Below, piece by piece: positions 21,121 to 32,639 of a stretch of 64,000 bases of DNA; the stretch's first letter is position 1, and the number at the start of each line of letters is the position of its first letter. Both the position numbers and the translations under genes were made by a program. The notes under the pieces were generated by a model. The model worked only from the letters and a program-made list of their open reading frames with translations, made no database searches and was not told the origin of the DNA. Source of the stretch: Isoetes taiwanensis (lineage: Eukaryota; Streptophyta; Lycopodiopsida; Isoetales; Isoetaceae). The DNA is taken from positions 40,105,841 to 40,169,840 of the forward strand of contig JAJEKV010000002.1 in NCBI GenBank assembly GCA_021234155.1, read 5' to 3'.

Positions 21121-22029
21121 ACAACAAAGAGGCATGAACAACAAAAAATACAAATGAAAAAGACGCATGCGCCACCGACAGCAGGGCGGGAAGGGAGGGA
21201 AGCTACGAGAGGAGAAGAAAAGCTGCTGTGAGAAGACGCCGATAACCGAGCCAAAACGGAAATGGCCTAATATAGGCGCTCGTCCCTTCCCAGAATGGCG
21301 ATCCGATGGCTCGGATCGATGGGATTCTGGGAAGGGACTCGCGAGAGACACAAAACCGGCCGACTACCAAAGGACTTCCTCAACTATAAGCCTAGTCGCC
21401 GCGAAACCTCCAGCTTAAGCCGATAGCAAGAAGACACTCCCGCCACCACCCTCGAGCAGTCGGACAGGATAAAGGACGCAGAGAGAAAAGAGAGGAACGA
21501 AAAAGAGGGCCGCCGGACGGAGTATCGAGGAGATGATAGGAACTGGTAGAAATTAGGCGTTGAAGGATAGGGACAGGGCATGCGAATAAAGGCAAGCGGA
21601 CAGGGGAAGAAAGGAAACCAGGATCTGAAGAGTCTGGCTCAAGCGAGAAGGAAACTACACATTGACGACGAAAACCAGCAGCGCGAGCGAGCCGTGGGGG
21701 AGAAAACGAAGCTGAAGAAGAAGAGCCGGAAGCACCGGCTACGGACGATATCAGCTCAATGACCTGAAAAAGGAAAGGATATTAGAGAAAAAACAATGAA
21801 AAGAAAAGCACGCCGCCCCGATGACGAATCTAAGGAAGCGCCCCGGCTGGACGGCATCAGCACAATGACCTGAAAAAAGGAGGCACATTAGAGAACAAAA
21901 ACAATGAAAAGGAAGGGACACCGCCACGATGACGAATCGAAGGAAGCGCCCCGGCATACCAACGAGAACGGCAACAAGGCGATGACAAAAACAAACCACG
22001 TTAATACGTACAATGCACATATGATATGA

Positions 22030-22145
22030 ATGCAAATCACGGACTGATGTCCGTGGATGGTTGTCTTATTTGAATACAGATTACGGACCAAAGTTTGTGA
22101 ATGTGGCTACGGACTGAAGTCCGTGAATGTGGCTATGAGTCCTTC
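22030..22145 (+). repeat. Mini-hairpin repeats, ACGGACT-type
   Basis: CACGGAC-TGAT-GTCCGTG (22037-22054) and ACGGACT-GA-AGTCCGT (near 22110-22125) are perfect small hairpins. A third, degraded copy (ACGGACCAAAGTTTGT) lies between them. They are separated by the shared phrase GAATGTGGCTA. Confidence 0.75.
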
Positions 22146-22465
22146 CGAACCTGTGGCCAACAACTAATAACAAGTAACTGAGATAATAAGGCAAAGAGAA
22201 AAAATCTTACGTATAGGAATGTAAAAATGCATAGACATAAAGAAGACAAAGTGCAACCCGACATATGTTGTCAAAAACAAAGTGCAATCGAGCATACGCG
22301 GGCGAGTGGGTTTCGTTTAGAAGGGCGAATAAGAACATCAACGTGAGACAAAGAAAAAGAAAGACAACGAAGAAAAAATGAGTTGACAACAAGAAGTCTA
22401 AAGCGAAGAAGGTTCATAAGGATGTGAAAAGGAGGGAACAAGATGAGGAGAATGAAAATGCTAAG

Positions 22466-24100
22466 GTCTGGTGCAAGGTAGCATAGGAGAAATGTGTGGT
22501 GAGGTCAGAAGACAAATACCATATGTACAAATCCATGAAAAAAGGCCCCAATATGAAAAACATACTGCGGCAGACGAGGGGTGAGATTGATAAAGAGAAT
22601 GTAGACATACTATGCGTAACTGCATAAACTAGAAGCCCAGCCGCCGCGAAAATGCCAGGTGTCGAGTCGGGCACGAAGCACGAAGCGAGGGTGAGACGAA
22701 GAGGAGCACCAACGACCGAGCGCGAGAAGAATTGGAACATGTAGAAGGCCCCCATGAGCGGTTAAAAAGAACAAAAACGTGCATAATGGTGAAGCGGCAA
22801 ACTGCGAAACGACAAGCACTCAAAATGACGTGAGCGATTAGAAATGAGAAAAAATCAACAATTCATGAAAAAAGAGAGGATAGCATCACCCAGGGATTGG
22901 AAAAAAGCATCACCCAGCGGGTGGAAGAAAAAACATGATAAACAGAAATTTGCGTGCAAATATAGCTAAATAGCAAATATGATGTATAATGGTAGCACAA
23001 TGCATAATGTATATTTTAAGCCCAAGCATAAATACGAGAAAAGAGGAATGCAAGCCAACGAACCAATCCACGAGAAAACAACCCCAGACAAGGGACCAAC
23101 GGCCAGGGAAAGTGTAAAACACGATCGCCTTAATAACAACATGAACAATGCTATAAGCCCCCAAAACCACATCAGATTATATGCCGACAGAAAACAGAAT
23201 ACGAAAAAATGATCGAGCGAGCAGAGCAAAACAATGGACGAAGCTCCCCATAACGGAAAAATCAAAGAAAGAATATACAATAGGAAAATACGACAGGAAG
23301 ACGAAAACAACGAGGTGAATAGGCTTCAAAGGAGAAATATAGTGCAAAAGAGCTCGCAAATGCAAAAACATGACAAAGTGCAAAAACCATGGCAAAAAGA
23401 AGAATTGGAATGAGTATAAGGAAGTGCCAAATGCAATATGCGGCATATCCAAAAACTAAATAGCACATATACAAATGACGTGTAATACTAAGGTCTGGTT
23501 CAGGGTAGCATAGGAGAAATATGTGGTGAAGCAGAAGACAAATACCATATGCATAAAGCCATGAATAAAGGCCTCAATAGGAAAAACATACTTGGGCAAA
23601 CGAGGGACGAGATTGAGGAAGAGAATGTAGACATACCAGCAACGCACAAAAGAAAGGTCGAGAAAGAACCGGAAACTAAAGTTAATTCGGAGCACAAGGA
23701 AACGAAAAAATGAGGCGTAACTTCAAAAACGATAAGCCCAGCCGCCGCGAAACCTCGAGGTGTCGAGTCGGGCACGAAGCACGTAGCGAGGGTGAGACGA
23801 AGAGAAGCGCCAACGACCGTGAGCGCGAGAAGAATTGGAACATGTAGAAGGCACCCATGAGCGGTTAAGGAGAACAAGAATGTGCATAATGGTGAAGCGG
23901 CAAACTGCAAAACAACAAGCACTCAAAGGGATGTGAGCGATTAGAAATGAGAAAAAATCAACAATTCATGAAAAAAGAGAGGATAGCATCACCCAGGAGG
24001 TGGAGAAAAGCACTACCCAGCGGGTAGAAGGAAAAAACATAAGAAACAGAAATGTGTGTCCGAATATAGCCAAATAGCAAATATGATGTATAATGGTAGC
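22466..24100 (+). repeat. Internal duplication, two copies about 1 kb apart
   Basis: The block beginning AAGGTCTGGTGCAAGGTAGC (22466) recurs from about 23489. It continues through CCCAGCCGCCGCGAAA, GTCGAGTCGGGCACGAAGCA and AGCGAGGGTGAGACGAAG to the CATCACCCAG mini-hairpins. Divergence is moderate and includes small indels. The duplicated unit is about 500-600 bases, with unrelated sequence between. Confidence 0.85.
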
Positions 24101-25734
24101 ACAACCGGAATAACCCAGACAACTGTTAAAGAGTGCGGGGCATAAAAAACAAGATAAACCACAAGTGCAAAAAATAAAACCCAACAACTATGGGAAACCT
24201 AGAATGTAGAAGATAATACCACCCGAATAACGTATACCACCTGATAATAAGCATAACATGGAAACTAGGTTGAGACACCGTATATAGGAAAAAAGCAAAT
24301 TCGAACATAAAAAGTCAAACAACCATGTAAACGCATATAATGCAAAAACATGCCAACACAAAGCGAAACCATATTGTCAACCATAACGCAAAAAAGATAA
24401 CAACCATGAAACATCTGGAAACATGATAGAGGCAAGAACGTGAAAAAGCAAATGCAACCATTGTAATGCTCCGTCTGCCCAAAAGAGGAAAACAACGTTC
24501 AAGAATATGAAAAAGAAAATCAACCCTCATAGTGCATAATAAGCATAACGTGGAAACCAAGTGGAGACATCGTATATAGGAAAAAAGGCAAATTCGAATG
24601 ATGCCGAACATAAAAAGTCAAAATAGATCACGTGAATGCAACATAGGGATAATATCAAGGTAAACAACAAGAATGACGAAAACATAAGGTGCCAGAGATG
24701 AAAAGGACAATACATGTAGAATAATACGCCACACGGACCAGATTCGCCCCCTATGCTAAAAGCAATATACACGTGCAAAAACACACCTTATGGAAAAAAC
24801 ACTTTAATGACCAAGTTAAACCCATACAAATGCACCCATAAGGTCAAAAGGCCAATGCTCTCCCATCATCCTAAAGAAATTCCAAACCAACAGGAATGAC
24901 ACATATCCAGACAAAATTGAATATGTAACAAGATGAATCGTAACAAATAACCCCAAAATATTATGCTAAGGATTACGAAATGAAATGGACATGGGAGCAA
25001 ATGCAGCAAATAGGAAACATGCTAAAACCACATTTGCACAATGAAAATCCGCAAGGTCTATTCGTATATGCCAAGGTAGAAAACCCGCCAAGAGTAGTTA
25101 CCAGGAGTGTTGCGTAGTAATGTGTTCAACCTCAAAAGCACAAATGAGAAGGAACCGAAGAAAATAAAAGAGCACCACAAGATTAGAAATTGAACATTGG
25201 CAAAATATGAGCACGTATAAGTTTGTTTTCAGACCCAAATTGTACATATGACAAGAATTGAAAGTTTCCATATGAAAGCAAGTCATGAACCATATTCACC
25301 TCTTTATGTTTCAAAAATGAAATACACATGCAAGAATGCACCTCATGAAAAAACAATCCAATGATTAATCCGTAACCATACTCAAACGAATTAATGCAAA
25401 GCAATATGGATAGAAAAACAATAGCCTAAAACGAATACCCCACCTGGGACTCAACTTATATAAAAACACGACAAATGATGTATGCCCCAAGTCCGAATCA
25501 AACAAGGCAAAAATTAATCCCTATGGCAATAATATACGTAATATATAGCCGATGAATGATGTGATGGAAACAAGAAGAGGACACCCCCCTATTGACCCAA
25601 TAAAAATGAGACTTGAATAGGCCACAAAGAAAATGCCGCTAGAAAAAAGGTCGCAACAAAATAATTGTCGACATTGCTGTCCTAGAAGTCACAGAATAAT
25701 CTCAAACATAAGAAGATGTCATAAAGAATGAGAT

Positions 25735-25790
25735 AAGATAAGATAAGAATTTTTACGTCCACGGGAACCCAACGGGTTATGGGACGGCAC
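25735..25790 (-). mobile_element. LINE 3' terminus, minus strand, inside E4
   Basis: On the minus strand: GTCCCAT, then stem AACCC-GTT-GGGTT (25766-25778), then CCGTGGACGTAAAAATTC, then a (TTATC)n tail ending near 25727. This matches the end of the LINE at 43339-44037 (AGACC-GATT-GGTCT, CCGTGGACGATAAAAG, (TTCC)n) except for the stem bases and the tail unit. The body of this LINE to the right (25790 on) is not recognisable by protein motif. Confidence 0.75.
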
Positions 25791-26099
25791 ATGCAAGGGC
25801 AACAACCCATGTAAAACCTGGGGACTAGGCCCCATCACCAAATACAATAACCAAATATTAAAAGGCTACCAAGAATAAAAGAAGATAATGCTAATGCTAG
25901 TGATAAATTTATGCTTCTAAAATTATCTAGACATAGCCAATCCAAGGATTGGAAGGCCATTGATCTAGAATAATTGATCGCCCCCCGCATTAATCGCCCA
26001 TTTCTTTTTTGCGGGGCTGCCCTCACCTTGCAGAGCTCCTCCTTACGGTTACACAATTGAAGAGGGGAGAGGTCCTCCTGTACTGAGAAACTAGTCCCT

Positions 26100-28900
26100 C
26101 TGAGATGGTTTCCATGCTGAAGAACATGTAAGCGGCTAAGAGGGTCTTGAAACCCGAATCAAAAGATGGCGGGGGACGATCAGGTCTTGCCGCTCCCCCA
26201 CCCTAGTAGCGGAGACAACTCCACCAACCTTCACATGCATGACATCGGTGAAAAAATGCAAAGCAAAGATCCATATCGAAAGGGCATCATCTTACGCCTC
26301 TGCAACCCCTATAATACGCAAGTTCGGGCTCCTAGTAATGTAAGATACCGAGGTAGCCTGCCCTGTCTGTCTGCTAGCGGCATCTGCTGACTCTCGGTCC
26401 CCTTGGGATTGTGGAGATGTATGTACGCCCACCTCAACATGTTCCCTTTCCAATGTCTCGCACTTACGCTTCAACACAATGTTTCTTCCGTGGCTGTAAT
26501 TCTCAGTATCTAGTGTCCATCTTTGAGGCATCACTTGTGCACACATACCGGGCTTTAGGTCCGGAACGAAGGCATGTATTAATCGTAATCGGTGTCCATC
26601 TCTCAATAGACACGATCATAGATGTGGCCGCCATTCCTCCCTCAAAATGAATGAGTCATTACCTCACACGAAGTGTAGGCGGCAAACACCGAACTTGCGG
26701 TGTCTAGAGCACTTTGGAGATCCTCCCGATCTTGGAAGGTAAATGTACCGTGTCCGCTTGTGCCGATATGAAGGGCCGGGGACCAAAAGCTTAAGATGGC
26801 AACTCCATTATTACACGGGAATTAGCTTCCCCCGACCATGGAGCCGTATGCTAGACCGAGCACTTGTGGGACGGGGGACCTCTGCGGCAAACAATGATTC
26901 CGAGTAAGAGGCTTTTTCTTTTCCCTGGCCATCCTTACACCAAATCTCTCCTTATTGCTGGCCCTTTCTGTCATGGTGAAGCTCTCTAAATGAAATCAAA
27001 GCGGCTATATACAAAATTTAAATCAAAGCAGAAGCCTGAATCTAAAATATCTGAAACACAATATCCAATACCGCAAACCCTACCAAAGCCGGCCGGAACA
27101 GGACTGAAACGGAGATCTGGATCAAAAGTTATGCTAGAAACTGTGTTGCCGGCGAAAAGCTGCACTACATGGCGCCTAAAGCAAAGGCAGTGAAGGCAAT
27201 AATGAGACAATTGAACAAAAAACAATATACTAAAGTGATTGTCAAGGGTAGACGTATAAGGATAACTTGATCCAAAATGAGACATTAACTGAACAACCAA
27301 AATATCAACCAAAATAACGGACTCAAGCTAAGGATTTAGGGGAAACAAATAAAGCCGAATATCAAACAGAACTGGACCAATGCACATAGGACTGCTTGTT
27401 GGTGGATAGAAAAGCAAGCCGCCGGAAAAAACCTCAAGTTGCCTCAACTCAAAGAATCTAGTGGAGCAACGGGTTAGGAAAATAGAAAAGGACATGAAGG
27501 AGAAAAGAGCCAAACCGAAGGCAGCGAAGGAAAATGCATATGCAGGATAGTGAGGACGTGCATGGCAAGATTGGTCGGGCCGATTAAAGCCCATCGAAAA
27601 GGCATTGCAGGCAGATCAGAGAAAAGAAGAGGAAAAAATCGAATGGCAGCCGGCTACTGGCCCAGCAACCACGTCCCGCATGCCGATGATTGGCATGCAT
27701 CGCGATTCCCCCGAAAAACCTCGAATGGATACCGCTTTTATGGCAAAGGGCCAACCACTTACGAGGATAATGGGCGAGAAAACAAATCATGCATGATGAC
27801 TACTTGATCTGATGCTAAGTGATGAAGCACTGAACCCAGGCAACAACTAACGCATCAGAGTACCGACCTGTAAACGAAGCCTAGAACCAAGAAACATCGA
27901 CGCCACATGGAGAGGAAGGAAAAATGGCATGATCTGACAGGGCAAGGGGGAAAAATCTAGAGAAATTTGAATGGGAAAGAGCCGCCTGAACCTGAACCTG
28001 GGATGACCACGATGCAGAATCCAACCTTCGCAAGAACATAAACCTGTCCATAGAACAGAAACTTAAAAAGCAACTCAAGAACAAGGGGAGCAAGGGGAAA
28101 CTGGCCGAAATTGGTGGAGCATCGCAACTACAACTCTGACTGCCGCAGCTAAGCTGGAAACAAAAACCATTACTAATAAACAACTGAAAAGTAAGATATG
28201 GCAAAAGCTAAACATAAAACCCCACTCGTTACAAGCACATAAGGAGCTCCTGCAGAGTCCACATTCGTCGGCCATAAGCAACAAAAGTAGAGGATCATGG
28301 AAATCTTCCCTGCATAAAATTTAGCTTTGCACATACCAGAGATCATGCCACAAATCCCCAAACCACTGTTCATAATTGAACTTGCATGCATAAGTGCCAC
28401 CCAGCTAAATGAAAACAATTAATCCCAGAAACCAAATCCATCATAAGCCCGTCAGCAACCAACAATTCCACAAGAGCATAAACCAAAATCGAAAATAAGA
28501 GCATGCATAAACCAATTGATAATGCCACATGAAAAAATCTTGCCGCCAAACCAAGTAAGGAATATCATGCATGAGAGAAAACAGAAGCGTACCTGGGAAA
28601 GGATGGTGCTAAGGATAAAGAAGAGGCCAAAAATACCGAGAATGAAGAAGATCATGATGGCAAAGGAGAGAAACTCAAGAGCAATGGACAAGATATAGAC
28701 AAAAGTATGCTCCTCCTAACCATGCCTGCTACCAAAGGATGCCCAAGAAAAACCTCGCCCATGAAGATTGCTGAAACGACAATATGGAGAAGGAAGGAAG
28801 GAAGGAAGGAAGGAGAAGCGATCCAGTAAAGAAGCCGAATCAGAAATCTGTCACGAGAAGGGATCTTGGACAGGGGAAGGTATTGTGGACAAGGAAAAGT
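26100..28900. other. E4 interior, no gene recognised
   Basis: Short ORFs only; none shows a domain. A (GGAA)n microsatellite lies at about 28792-28814. Codon usage and ORF placement on both strands look random. Confidence 0.5.
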
Positions 28901-29034
28901 AGGGAGGGAAGCTACGAGAGGAGAAGAAAAGCTGCTGTGAGAAGACGCCGATAACCGAGCCAAAATGGAAATGGCCTAATATAGGCGCTCGTCCCTTCCC
29001 AGAATGGCGATCCGATGGCTCGGATCGATGGGAT

Positions 29035-29325
29035 TTAGGGAAATAGTCAACGGAACAATGTTCTTTGAACCTATGGCAGAACCATTTTTCTTGTGCAATC
29101 AATAGGCTGGTTTGTAGCGCGATTCTTGCTCCGCGATCATATGCAAATGTGTATGAAAAAAAAAATTTCAGGAAGAAATGCAGAACATTTACCAAGTGAA
29201 ACAATTTTTGCTCCGTGGGATTCTGTTAATATGCATAATATCTATGAAAGATTGTAAAAGGACTACAGGATTTCTATCGAGCAACTGCAAAAACATTGTT
29301 GCTGCCTAGTGGCGTGACGTTAAAA
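29035..29325. other. Flank of the E3-E4 array
   Basis: Resembles 18440-18520 (see there). Near its right end GCC-TAGT-GGC (29304-29313) followed by GTGACGTTAAAACTAC looks like the hairpin and junction that precede LINE tails, so a truncated LINE end may lie here. Confidence 0.5.
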
Positions 29326-29328
29326 CTA

Positions 29329-29393
<65 letters not shown>
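29326..29393 (+). repeat. (CTAT)n microsatellite, probably a LINE tail
   Basis: About 16 uninterrupted CTAT units. It follows GTGACGTTAAAACTAC, which parallels CCGTGGACGATAAAAGTACC before the (TTCC)n tail at 44017. A similar shorter run is at 7951-7970. Confidence 0.9.
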
Positions 29394-29647
29394 CAAGAAA
29401 GAAGAGGAAAGGAGATGTTGGGGAAAGAAGCCGAAAGGAGATATATTAACGACGAGCAATTAACCGACCCGCAAACACCACCAAGTCGGTTGCCGCCAAG
29501 CAACGGAGCCAACCACACGATACGACCAAGCCAGATGGGTACTTGTACATATTGTAGATAATGTCTTCTAGACCTGATGGTCTCACAAGGCATGTTTCTT
29601 TTGGATGGAAGAGTTCACATTGACTTAATGCCATTCCAAAAATGACA

Positions 29648-29775
29648 TATGGAAAAAAAGTTTAGTGGAATTGTTAATATCATTAAATAATTGCTCTTTC
29701 CTACCCTCGCCATGCAAAAAAAGTTAGTAGAATTGTTAATATCATTAAATAATTGCTCTTTCCTACCCCCACCAT
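29648..29775 (+). repeat. Tandem duplication, about 64 bp, two copies
   Basis: The unit AAAAAAAGTTTAGTGGAATT...CCTACCCTCGCCATG recurs immediately with few changes (AAAAAAAGTTAGTAGAATT...CCTACCCCCACCATG). Upstream, about 29570, AGACC-TGAT-GGTCT repeats the LINE-end hairpin seen at 48162-48175. Confidence 0.85.
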
Positions 29776-29872
29776 GTCAACATCAAGATGTGATTCACAC
29801 ATGTGACCGAACCAACATGGGTTAAGAAGTGCCTCATTCTCTTGTGTGGGCAAGGCTAACACCTTGGCCAAG

Positions 29873-30342
29873 TCTAGAGGGGATGAAGATATATTTACCC
29901 TGGTTTTGGGGACCCCGAAGGTGGAAATTCCGTCCTCCGGAATCCCCACGTGAGATCCCCATGCGAGACCCCCTCCTCCGGTTTCCCACGGTTAACTGCG
30001 CAGTTAATGGCTTACTGCGCAGTTTTGGCTGATTTTTTTACCGGATTGGAGCGAGCCCATCGCAATGACACTCGTCCTGCTTCCTCCTCCGTTGCTACCT
30101 CGCCCACCTGATTCTGACCAGCCACGAACTGATCTCATCCGATTCCTTGGCGTATTGATGGAGAAATCCCACACTAAACTTGCCCTGATTTTTCGTATAA
30201 TGGCCAAGAATTTTTGCGCAGTTACTGCGCAGTAAGGTTGGATCCCAGCCGTTGGGATCACACCTTTTAGGGATCCCCTCCGAGATCACACCTCTGGGAT
30301 CCCTGAAACTAGGGTAAAAGTATCCTCCACCATCTAGAGGGG
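29873..30342. mobile_element. Mutator-like MITE
   Basis: TCTAGAGGG(G) is present at both ends (29873-29882 and 30333-30342), a 9-10 bp target duplication typical of Mutator-like elements. Inside are imperfect terminal inverted repeats: GATGAAGATATATTTACCCT on the left and, reversed, TGGAGGATACTTTTACCCT on the right. The interior has several TACTGCGCAGTTA palindromes (near 29992, 30015, 30217) and no coding capacity. Length is about 450 bp. Confidence 0.75.
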
Positions 30343-30427
30343 TATTATAATTATATGTTACGAGGGAGCCCTTTCCCCTTTGAGCTGACACGAAATCTTA
30401 GACGTAGGTGGGACGCACACCCCTTCA

Positions 30428-30480
30428 CCTCCCCCCCCCCCCCCACCCCCACCCCCTTCCCCCCTCTTTCTCTCTCCCCC
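30428..30480. repeat. C-rich low-complexity tract
   Basis: Runs of C interrupted by A and T, followed by a CT-rich run. No gene context. Confidence 0.9.
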
Positions 30481-30596
30481 CATGCTTCTCTTGCTTTGGG
30501 GTTATTGTTTTATTAGTCTGACTTTTCCTTCTTGTTGCTTGTGGCTTTTGTAGATCCTCTTTTGATATGAAGTGATGTGGAACGGGAAGGGGGAGA

Positions 30597-30685
30597 GCAT
30601 TCTTGCCAGCCCCCTGACCTGCAGAATCTAGGAGCACCGTTGAGATGCAACCGGATTCTGCAGGTCAGGGGGCTGGCAAGAATGC
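30597..30685. repeat. Perfect inverted repeat, 32-bp arms
   Basis: Arm 1 (30597-30628, starts GCATTCTTGCCAGCC, ends CTGCAGAATC) and arm 2 (30654-30685) are exact reverse complements over 32 bases, with a 25-base loop. Exact identity implies a recent origin or selection. Transcribed, it would form a small-RNA-like hairpin. No known miRNA is recognised. Confidence 0.9.
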
Positions 30686-32346
30686 CTGACCCCTTTTCAT
30701 TTCCACTATGTCAAGGTAAGGTGCAGATCGGATTCTACAGGTTTTTAGGGGTGAGTTGCTATTCTGGATTATAATGGATGAAGAAACTGTCAAAACACAC
30801 CGACTCACCTTGACATATATGATTACATGCTAGGAGTACTATGGTCATGGATTGAGCTTGGATCTTATATATGGTCGTTAATTAGACCCTTTGTGCTTCA
30901 TTTTTACTGTTTGCCCCCGGGGGATTCAGTATTCTTTGTAGTACGGGACATGTGCATGCAATAAAGGGTTTTTTTTTTTTTTACATATTTGTATACTTAC
31001 CATTAGCGTGTTTTTTTGCCACTATCTGTGGCAAAATATATACTTTAGGGGTTAAGTTAGCTTCCAAAGATCAGTATACCAGGGATGTTTTCGGACACTC
31101 TTCGAATGCAGATGTCCATATCCTTTTAGTACTAAGTGCATCCCTCGGGTTTGTCCCTTGCAATACAATCTTCCCTCCCGTATTTAGGTCATATCAGCTT
31201 TTGATGGTAGTGGTTACTTCATGGTGGTGACATTGATTTTAGTGGGGGAAGGTCCCACTTCCTCTGACGGGGGGCATTTATGGGACCATTAGAGTTCGAT
31301 GTGGTAATGGATATGACACAACCCCCAGCCCCTTGGCACCTCTAGTCTTGGTCTATGAGGTCTTCGCCTTCATGCTATACCTTATGGGTATGTGTCCAGG
31401 TCTAGAGTCTTTCAGTGTGGTTGGCATGTAACCCTCCCCAAGGAGTCAGTCCCTCTCTGCTTGAGTCTGTATGATCACTCTTTCTCTTCGGGTCTCAAGT
31501 GTTAGTAGGGATGGTTTGCGTATAGGACATAGACTTGCCTCTTGGGTTGGTGTTTGGTTGCCTACTTGCTAGTCTTGCTAGATTGCTAGATTATGTTCTG
31601 CAGTATGTTTCCTTCGAGGTCTAGCAGGCCAGTTTGATGATGGTTTTAGTTTGGTTCCTTGGCTTCATGAGTAGCGCATAGGGTCAGTCGAGCTGCTCAG
31701 GAAAGACTAGTTTTGGAAGGAGTAATTTCACTGACCTTGAAATTTCATACAAAATTTCATGGTCATTGAAATTCTCCAACGAAATTTTAAGAACCTTGAA
31801 ATTTTAGACCGTTCTTGCTGTTGCTGCCAGATTCAGATCAAAATAAACTCTGATTCAGCCAGATTTAAACATTGAAGAACAAAAAAAGCAGAAAAACAAG
31901 CAATAAACTCTGTCTATGGCTGTGGCTTCTATCTATCCTGTGCATAAAAACCTGGATTCCTTTTAAAGGAAAACATAGAGATCTGGAGTTCATCTGGAGT
32001 TGTTCCACGACCAAGACGGACTGTGTTTTCTTCCATGTTCCCTGTTTTTTGCTCGGATCGGTTCTCCAGTTGCTTTGCCTTTTGTCCAGATTCATGCCCA
32101 ATCTATCTCGTCCGATCTATCTCGCCCTGATTGAGATCACAACGGTTCTATCTATGCTGTGAGGAGAAGTTGATTTTGAACCTCGGTTCTATCTATGCTG
32201 TGAGGAGAAGTTGTGCAGTCGACGGCTGATGTGCGTAAGCAGAGTGAGGAGGCGGCGCCGCCACTCCAACGATTGAGTTTTTTGCTGTTTAAAACCTTGT
32301 TAAATTAGGGCGAAATTTCATGGTGCTTAAAATTTAGGGTTCATAT
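30686..32346. other. No gene recognised
   Basis: Short ORFs without domains. GAAATTTCAT/GAAATTTTA repeats occur at 31725-31805, with a related phrase (CGAAATTTCATGG) near 32310. These might be the arms of a further small element spanning about 31.7-32.3 kb, but boundaries cannot be fixed. Confidence 0.45.
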
Positions 32347-32493
32347 TTAGGGCCATTCCACACTGGCCGTTATGTTAGGTTAAATTTTTAATCTAACGGA
32401 TGCTCCTTTATGTTAAGATAATCTAACTACAAGATTTCACTTCACACTTTCCATTAGATTAAAAATTAGCGTAACAGAAACCGTTAACAAAAG

Positions 32494-32621
32494 ACTTCAC
32501 ACTGGATAGTACCGTTAGGTTATGTTACACCTAACCTAACAGAAACCGTTACAAAACACTTTACACTGCACGATACCGTTAGGTTATGTTACACCTAACC
32601 TAATGAAAACCGTTATAAAGC
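32494..32621. repeat. Subterminal tandem repeats of the TIR element
   Basis: Two units of about 71 bp, each holding ACCGTTAGGTTATGTTACAC followed by CTAACCTAA, and ending near CACTTYACACTG/A. Degenerate copies lie at 32360-32490, and inverted, decayed relatives at 37075-37280. Confidence 0.8.
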
Positions 32622-32639
32622 ACTTCACACTACATGACG

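Larger units (their letters stand above)
20333..21325 (+). mobile_element. Terminal-hairpin element, copy E3 (hairpin-bearing type)
   Basis: Starts TCTGGGAAGGGACTCGCGAG and ends GTCCCTTCCCAGA plus the CGATCCGA..TCGGATCG hairpin and GATGGGAT. Compared with E1, six bases of the terminus are changed at both ends (AGAATG to GGGAAG; CATTCT to CTTCCC), so complementarity is preserved. It carries the structured motif (20509-20585) and, from about 20900, repeated mini-hairpins of the form CATCACCC-AGC-GGGTGGAG. It is joined directly to E4 at 21325/21326. Confidence 0.8.
21326..29034 (+). mobile_element. Terminal-hairpin element, copy E4 (7.7 kb)
   Basis: Starts with the E3-type terminus directly after E3 and ends at 29034 with a 134-base terminal block (28901-29034) that differs from the end of E3 (21192-21325) at a single noticed base. 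The interior (ACTACCAAAGGACTTCC start, as in E2) encodes nothing recognisable. Long minus-strand ORFs are low-complexity Phe/Leu/Ser products of a purine-rich plus strand. It contains a roughly 1 kb internal duplication, mini-hairpins and an inserted LINE 3' end. With E3 it spans 8.7 kb. Confidence 0.72.

Noticed and set aside
21384-25404. Many minus-strand ORFs of 60-140 codons rich in Phe, Leu, Ser and Cys that look like membrane proteins
   Set aside because: They mirror a purine-rich plus strand, overlap one another in different frames, have no conserved motifs, and lie in duplicated non-coding sequence.
29326-29393. Telomere-like or centromeric repeat
   Set aside because: The unit is CTAT, not the plant telomere unit, and it is better explained as a LINE tail.
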